From: Ruania albidiflava DSM 18029
GTDB taxonomy: Bacteria; Actinomycetota; Actinomycetes; Actinomycetales; Beutenbergiaceae
Direction: 5' to 3'
DNA length: 45,603 bases
NCBI RefSeq assembly: GCF_000421225.1
Contig: NZ_ATWL01000022.1
Location: 1-45,603, forward strand
The notes beneath the pieces were generated by a model. That model made no database searches, was not told where the DNA came from, and saw only the letters and a program-made list of their open reading frames with translations. Positions 41,582 through 45,603 of the stretch are shown here, in pieces; position 1 is the first letter of the stretch; each line of letters starts with the position of its first letter. The position numbers and the translations under genes are program-made.

Positions 41582-42958
41582 TTGTTTATCAGGGAAAGCA
41601 GTCGGACCGTACCGGTCGAGGGCAGCTTTGACGTCATCGTTTGTGGAGGTGGTCCGGCAGGTGTCATCGCCGCGGCGGCAGCAGCGCGCAACGGTGCGAA
41701 GACACTCCTGATCGAGAGGTACGGCTTCGTCGGGGGTATGGCGACCAGCGCCCTCGTGACGCCCATCAGCGAGTTCCGCATCAACGACAAGCAACACATC
41801 GGCGGTATCCCGTTCGAGCTGATGGAACGAGCCGCGGACCTGGACGGCGCGGAGATCACTCGGCGCAGCGGCAACTTCCCTGTCAACGACGAGATCCTCA
41901 AGCTCGCGGCCCAGCGGCTGGTGCTCGAGGCGGGGGGCACGCTGCTCTACCACTCGTGGCTCGCTGACTGCGTGGTCGCCGACGGCCGGCTCACCCACGT
42001 CATCGTCCAGAACAAGTCTGGCCGGGTTGCCTACGAGGGCAAGTTCTTCATCGACTGCACAGGTGATGCCGACCTGGTTCGCGCAGCCGGCTTCGAGACG
42101 ACCAAGTCCGATGTCCTGCAGCCCGCGTCGTTGTGGTTCCAGCTCGGCGGTGTGGACACCGACGCCCTCGCATACACCTTCGGTGACGCAGTCGACGGCA
42201 TCCTGCCCATCTCTGAGCAGATCCGAGGTCGCCTGACCGAGCTCAACGAAGCCGGCGTGATCCCCAACTTCGGCGGTCCATGGATCAACTACTTCTTCCA
42301 CCCCGGCATGGTGAGCATCAACCTGTTGCGTGAGCCGACCGATGCCAGCGACCCGGAGTGGTTCACGCGCACCGAGTGCAGCATGCGCGAGAACCTCGAT
42401 CTGATCATCCGGGTGCTGCGTGCCAACTTCCCGGAGTTCGCCGACTGCTGGCTGGCAAAGTCCGGCATCCAGACTGGTGTCCGCGAGACGCACCACATCG
42501 TCGGCCACTACCAGCTGACCCGTGACGACATCCTCGTGCCCAAGCCGTTCCCGGACACGATCGCCAAGGGCGCGCACGTCATCGATATCCACGAGCCGCA
42601 CACCAACGACCAGGCGGAGCTGGTGGTGCTGCGGCAGGAGTACAACGTGCCGCTGCGTAGCCTCATTCCCCAGGGCAGCATCAACGTGCTCACAGCTGGC
42701 CGCTGCCTGAGTGCGGATGGTCCCGGGTTCGGGTCGGTGCGCGTGATGGCCACCTGCATGGCGATGGGCCAGGGAGCCGGGACGGCCGCAGCGCTCAGCC
42801 TGTCGAGCGGCTCTGACATCAACCAGCTCGAGTACCCGACCCTTCGCGAGGCGCTGATCAGCCAGGGGGCCATCGTGGACTTCGACAACTGCAGCAGCGA
42901 TCAGGCTGACCCGTCGACCGTCTCCTCCTCGGCGGCCGTCGGTGGTAGAGCCCGCTGA
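41582..42958 (+). CDS. FAD-dependent oxidoreductase (FAD_oxidored type)
   Basis: A 458-residue flavoprotein. The N-terminal dinucleotide-binding fold is FDVIVCGGGPAGVIAAAAAA (G-x-G-x-x-G), ending in LLIERYGFVGGMAT. A second FAD contact is FFIDCTGDADLVRAAGF, and the C-terminal AGRCLSADGPGFGSVRVMAT closes the flavin site. This arrangement matches the PF12831-type family often found in carbohydrate or aminoglycan catabolic clusters. It lies 93 bases after the permease and probably ends the operon. It could oxidise a hydroxyl of the imported sugar or polyol; no direct evidence of the substrate. TTG start supported by AAGGAG. Confidence 0.85.
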   Translation: MFIRESSRTVPVEGSFDVIVCGGGPAGVIAAAAAARNGAKTLLIERYGFVGGMATSALVTPISEFRINDKQHIGGIPFELMERAADLDGAEITRRSGNFPVNDEILKLAAQRLVLEAGGTLLYHSWLADCVVADGRLTHVIVQNKSGRVAYEGKFFIDCTGDADLVRAAGFETTKSDVLQPASLWFQLGGVDTDALAYTFGDAVDGILPISEQIRGRLTELNEAGVIPNFGGPWINYFFHPGMVSINLLREPTDASDPEWFTRTECSMRENLDLIIRVLRANFPEFADCWLAKSGIQTGVRETHHIVGHYQLTRDDILVPKPFPDTIAKGAHVIDIHEPHTNDQAELVVLRQEYNVPLRSLIPQGSINVLTAGRCLSADGPGFGSVRVMATCMAMGQGAGTAAALSLSSGSDINQLEYPTLREALISQGAIVDFDNCSSDQADPSTVSSSAAVGGRAR

Positions 42959-43054
42959 GCGGCGAGCCTGCGACCACGGTCCCGCGCTTGGCGCACGACG
43001 ACCACCACCCACGGGCTACGGCAGCGCACCAGGAGCTGACCTTGAAGTCCCCGT

Positions 43055-43654
43055 TCAGTGGTCACCGGCCAGGAACCTCAGCACCGTCTCCCGCAGCACC
43101 GGCTCCTCGCGCTCGGCGGTGAAGTCCTCCTCGGTGGCGATCCGCTCCAGGAACCCGTCCAGCAGCAGCCGTACCCAGGAGGCGAGCCGGGCGGCCGGCA
43201 GGTCGGTGCGCACCCGGCCCGCGTCCTGCGCGCGGGCGAGCCACTCGGTGAGCAGCGCGCGGTGTGCGTCCTCGTCCGCCTGCAGCGCGGCGACCACCTT
43301 CGGTTCGTGCATCACCGCGGCGACGGCGAGCACGAAACCACCCACGCGGGGATCGGCCGCGTCAGCCACTGCCTGGTCCACGATCGCCTCGATCGCGGCC
43401 ATCGGGTCCTCCACGTTCGCCAGCCGTTCGGCGAGCTCGCTCACCTCGGCGGTGCCCAGCGCGAGGATCGCCAGCAGCAGCTCCACCTTCGTGGGGAAGT
43501 AGTGGAAGAACGTGCCGGACCCGATACCCGCGGCACGGCAGATGGCAGCCGTGGTGGCGCCCTCGTAGCCGCGGGCGGAGATCACCGTCAGGGCGGCGTC
43601 GATGATCTGCAGCCGGCGAGCCTCATGACGCTGCGGGTCGACGGTGCGTGCCAT
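43055..43654 (-). CDS. TetR family transcriptional regulator
   Basis: A 199-residue regulator. The N-terminal DNA-binding domain runs RRLQIIDAALTVISARGYEG to ATTAAICRAAGIGSGTFFHYF, with the TetR hallmark TFFHYFPTKVELL. The C-terminal ligand domain is helical with no recognisable specificity. ATG at 43654 is the family-typical start with AGGA about 8 bases before it. The gene overlaps the end of the YqeB-like gene by 32 bases on the same strand, so the two form one translationally coupled unit. The regulator probably controls the common promoter at 44.35 kb. Confidence 0.9.
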   Translation of the reverse strand: MARTVDPQRHEARRLQIIDAALTVISARGYEGATTAAICRAAGIGSGTFFHYFPTKVELLLAILALGTAEVSELAERLANVEDPMAAIEAIVDQAVADAADPRVGGFVLAVAAVMHEPKVVAALQADEDAHRALLTEWLARAQDAGRVRTDLPAARLASWVRLLLDGFLERIATEEDFTAEREEPVLRETVLRFLAGDH

Positions 43655-44339
43655 GTCTCGATCCTGCCGTGCGACGAACCTGGATGCGACCATCCCGCTC
43701 GCGGATCGCCAGGCCTGCCTGGCGCAGGTCGACCTCCACCTCCGTTCGGGCCTCAGCATCCTTGCCGGTTGCGCGCCAGCGGCGCACCAGCCGGTGCTCT
43801 GCGCTGTCCAGCCCGGGCCGACCGTCCTGCCAACGCCGGTAGTCCGCCTCGAACGGGTCGACCTCGAGGTAGCGGTATCCGTGCTGGACCAATGCCGCGC
43901 GCAACCGCTGGGTGCTGACGCCATCCGCGTCCAGGCGGGCGAGTACACCGCCGTCGTGGCCGAGCACGACGGCGTAGCGCCCGTCCCGGTGCACGCTTGC
44001 CACGTCCGCGTGGTCCAGCCAGCCTTCCCAACCCTTGTGCTGGTACTCCAGGCCGTCGGAGTCCACGGTGAGCGTCAGGCCGTCCTGCACGATCGATGCG
44101 GCCAGTGCTGCCCCTGCCACCACACCGAGCACCAGCCCGATCGGCAGGCTCCAGGGCAGCGTCAGGCCCGCCAGCACCTCGATCAGCTGGTGCACCGGGA
44201 TCGGCGTGCGCTGCAGCAGGTCCACCAACCAGCGCGCTACCGGCGTAGCCACCGCGCCGAGCACTCCGCCGAGTGCCACCGCCCCGGCGCCGAAGACCAC
44301 CGGGATGGCGGCGTGCTGTCGAATCCGCGTCGGTTCCAT
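43623..44339 (-). CDS. YqeB-like membrane protein with PH-like domain
   Basis: A 238-residue protein. Two hydrophobic regions (about residues 13-35 and 57-85) anchor it in the membrane. They are followed by a strand-rich cytoplasmic part, LTVDSDGLEYQHKGWEGWL then DVASVHRDGRYAVVLGHDGG, that resembles the bacterial PH-like domain of YqeB-family proteins. The basic tail ends RHGTHRRPAAS within the tetR gene. Function unknown. ATG at 44339 is chosen because a -10 box lies 6 bases before it, implying a leaderless transcript; an upstream in-frame start would lie inside the promoter. Confidence 0.7.
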   Translation of the reverse strand: MEPTRIRQHAAIPVVFGAGAVALGGVLGAVATPVARWLVDLLQRTPIPVHQLIEVLAGLTLPWSLPIGLVLGVVAGAALAASIVQDGLTLTVDSDGLEYQHKGWEGWLDHADVASVHRDGRYAVVLGHDGGVLARLDADGVSTQRLRAALVQHGYRYLEVDPFEADYRRWQDGRPGLDSAEHRLVRRWRATGKDAEARTEVEVDLRQAGLAIRERDGRIQVRRTAGSRHGTHRRPAAS

Positions 44340-44345
44340 CCGCCA

Positions 44346-44375
44346 ATAATAGAGTACACACTCCATTAATGGCTA
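44346..44375 (-). promoter_or_regulatory. Leaderless promoter with TetR-type palindrome
   Basis: On the minus strand TAGCCA (44375-44370), 18 bases, then TATTAT (44351-44346) form a promoter whose start point would fall on the ATG at 44339. The spacer holds GAGTGTGTACTC (44352-44363), with GAGT/ACTC arms, next to the 10-bp perfect palindrome CCATTAATGG (44363-44372). Either may be the site of the TetR regulator encoded downstream. Confidence 0.5.
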
Positions 44376-44515
44376 GGGCCCTCGGGCTCCTCCCCGAGCG
44401 GGGAACCAGGGTTGAACCGGGGTGGTCCCCGATAGTGACAGCGACCACGAGGCCGCCAGAGTGGACTCAGGCCCGCTGGAGGGGCGGGCCACCCACTTTC
44501 CACAGGAGGACTCCG

Positions 44516-45223
44516 ATGGCACTTCGACTGGTTCTCGCAGCTGCGGCGGTTGCCGCGGGCCTGCTCGGGCTCACCGGGTGCGGGTACCTGTCCGCCGGGC
44601 CCACGGATTCCGAGGACCGCCCGGTGCCCTCCGGCCTGTCCGAGGTGGTCCTCGAGGACACCGGCAGCCTCACGGTGACCCCGGGAGACCCAGCACTGCA
44701 CATCACCGCCGGTGAGAACGCACTGAAGCGGATCACCTCCGCCGAGCAGGCCGGCGCCCTGCACCTGACGGTCGGCCGCGGATTCTGGAACAGCCCCGGC
44801 CCGATCGACTACCAGCTCAACCTGCCCGAGCTGAACGCGGTCACCATCGACGGCGCCGGCGAGGTCACCGCGCAGGCAGTGCCCACCGACTCGATGGTCG
44901 TGCGCATCCTGGGCGCCGGCGAGGCAGTGATCACCGACATCGACGCCGAGCACGTCACCGTGCTGATCGAAGGCTCAGGATCCGTCCAGCTGCGCGGCGA
45001 GGCCGACCGGGTGGAGGTGCACATCGACGGTGCCGGCGAGTTCCACGGCGACCAGCTCACTGCCCGCAATGCCGTGGCCGCCATCGACGGCGCCGGCGAC
45101 ATCCAGGTGCACGCCACCCACGCCCTGGACGCCACCATCAGCGGCACCGGCACGATCCGGCACACCGGCGGCGCCGAGGTGACCGAGAACATCGACGGCC
45201 TCGGCGAGGTCGTGCGCGGCTAG
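44516..45223 (+). CDS. DUF2807 (head-GIN domain) lipoprotein
   Basis: A 235-residue lipoprotein with signal MALRLVLAAAAVAAG and lipobox LTGC (Cys22). The rest is a right-handed beta-helix-like DUF2807 domain with the recurring I-x-G-A/S-G turn: TIDGAGEVTAQ, RILGAGEAVITD, LIEGSGSVQLRG, HIDGAGEFHG, AIDGAGDIQVH, TISGTGTIRH and NIDGLGEVVRG. Family function is unknown; an adhesion or envelope-sensing role is sometimes suggested. AGGAGGA precedes the ATG. The stop codon is one base from the left end assigned to the IS481 element, but length and ending look complete. Confidence 0.88.
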   Translation: MALRLVLAAAAVAAGLLGLTGCGYLSAGPTDSEDRPVPSGLSEVVLEDTGSLTVTPGDPALHITAGENALKRITSAEQAGALHLTVGRGFWNSPGPIDYQLNLPELNAVTIDGAGEVTAQAVPTDSMVVRILGAGEAVITDIDAEHVTVLIEGSGSVQLRGEADRVEVHIDGAGEFHGDQLTARNAVAAIDGAGDIQVHATHALDATISGTGTIRHTGGAEVTENIDGLGEVVRG

Positions 45224-45277
45224 GTGTACCCGGCCAGGACGTTGGTGACACTCGTCGGGGCGGTTCGTTGACGTAGG

Positions 45278-45337
45278 GAGGACCTCCGGGTGGGGTGTGG
45301 CTTGTCGAAGAGTCACTACCAGATCCCGGAGGTCCTC
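45278..45337 (+). promoter_or_regulatory. Hairpin that can mask the transposase ribosome site
   Basis: GAGGACCTCCGGG (45278-45290) and CCCGGAGGTCCTC (45325-45337) are perfect 13-base complements separated by 34 bases. The right arm contains the ribosome binding site GGAGG (45328-45332) and ends immediately before the GTG start. A transcript entering from the left would fold and hide the site; one starting inside the loop would lack the left arm. Confidence 0.6.
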
Positions 45338-45603
45338 GTGTCCCACCGTAATGCCCGGCTGACGTTCCAGGGACGCCTGCTGCTGGTGCGTCGGGTACGC
45401 CAGGAAGGGTGGGCGGTGGCCCATGCCGCCAAGGCGATGGGCATCTCGCGCAAGTGCGCCCACTACTGGCTCAAGCGCTATGACCAGGAGGGCGAGGATG
45501 GCCTGCACGACCGCTCCAGCCGGCCCCGCCGCAGCCCCCGGCGTACCCCGCGCGAGGTGGCTGAGCGGATCGTGGCCTGCCGGCGTAGACACCGCCGCGG
45601 GCC
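45338..45603 (+). CDS. IS481-family transposase, N-terminal part (no stop in window)
   Basis: The first 88 residues of a DDE transposase. They start VSHRNARLTFQGRLLLVRRV and continue through a helix-turn-helix, AVAHAAKAMGISRKCAHYW, and the linker LKRYDQEGEDGLHDRSSRP, which is the standard IS481 N-terminus (HTH followed by GxxGLxDRSSRP). The catalytic core lies beyond the window. It starts at GTG with GGAGG 5 bases before it, inside a hairpin arm. Confidence 0.85.
   Translation, partial: MSHRNARLTFQGRLLLVRRVRQEGWAVAHAAKAMGISRKCAHYWLKRYDQEGEDGLHDRSSRPRRSPRRTPREVAERIVACRRRHRRG

Larger units (their letters stand above)
45225..45603 (+). mobile_element. IS481-family insertion sequence, left part (cut by window edge)
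   Basis: A transposase gene with an IS481-type N-terminus runs off the window. The left end is placed at TGTACCCGGCCAGGAC (from 45225) because IS481 ends usually begin with TGT; without the right end this boundary is provisional. The 5' untranslated part holds a perfect 13-bp inverted repeat that reaches to the transposase start codon. Confidence 0.6.

Noticed and set aside
1-45603. Idea that the two flanking insertion sequences form a composite transposon carrying the window
   Set aside because: They belong to different families (ISL3 and IS481) and cannot mobilise the interval together; the interval also contains housekeeping genes.

Overview
The window is GC-rich DNA from an actinobacterium. 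Support comes from a DUF3027/cold-shock pair, an actinobacterial XPB-type helicase with its helicase-associated partner, lipoproteins with Tat-like or Sec signals, many GTG/TTG starts and LacI-dominated sugar gene clusters. The style resembles Micrococcales (for example the Ruania/Beutenbergia/Georgenia area), but that placement is inference only. No rRNA, tRNA or CRISPR array was seen. Both edges lie inside insertion sequences: the right end of an ISL3-family element on the left and the 5' part of an IS481-family element on the right.

Layout. (1) 0.3-4.5 kb, minus strand: a likely operon of an MFS exporter, an unrecognised protein, a frameshifted M81 (MlrC-like) peptidase and cutC, whose last codons are supplied by the ISL3 end. 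(2) 4.65-4.94 kb: a small secreted protein made almost wholly of a 17-residue repeat, GWGDELI plus a spacer, four times. (3) 5.1-11.1 kb: housekeeping genes (DUF3027, cold-shock protein, helicase-associated DNA-binding protein, aldo/keto reductase, LCP ligase). (4) 11.2-23 kb: first LacI-controlled sugar locus, with a LacI regulator, two unrecognised cytoplasmic proteins, a lipoprotein binding protein, two permeases, an alpha/beta hydrolase and a 1,544-residue cell-surface LamG-metallophosphoesterase. (5) 23-28 kb: guanine deaminase and a ribose-type ABC importer (ATPase, permease, binding protein). (6) 28.3-30.6 kb: XPB helicase and a histidine phosphatase. (7) 30.7-43 kb: second LacI-controlled locus, with a sulfatase, two paralogous binding proteins, a LacI regulator, an NPP-type phosphodiesterase, an inositol-monophosphatase-like enzyme, a YesL-like protein, two LplB/LplC-like permeases and an FAD oxidoreductase. 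(8) 43-45.2 kb: TetR regulator with a YqeB-like membrane protein, then a DUF2807 lipoprotein.

How the parts fit. The second LacI locus carries three copies of one 17-bp palindrome (around AGTAAAATCGGTTTAC) placed before each transcription unit. This implies a single regulon that imports a sugar or polyol and removes sulfate and phosphate groups from it. The first locus has related but distinct operators at its divergent promoter, and its LacI has almost the same recognition-helix region. Neither locus encodes an ABC ATPase, so both importers probably use a shared ATPase encoded elsewhere. Three genes (6527, 18346 and the YqeB-like gene) have a -10 box 6-7 bases before the start codon and no Shine-Dalgarno sequence, which suggests leaderless transcripts.

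The most unusual items are the GWGDELI repeat protein, the surface LamG-phosphoesterase beside a sugar importer, the three-operator sulfate/phosphate regulon with two near-duplicate binding proteins, and a perfect 13-bp hairpin that hides the ribosome binding site of the IS481 transposase.
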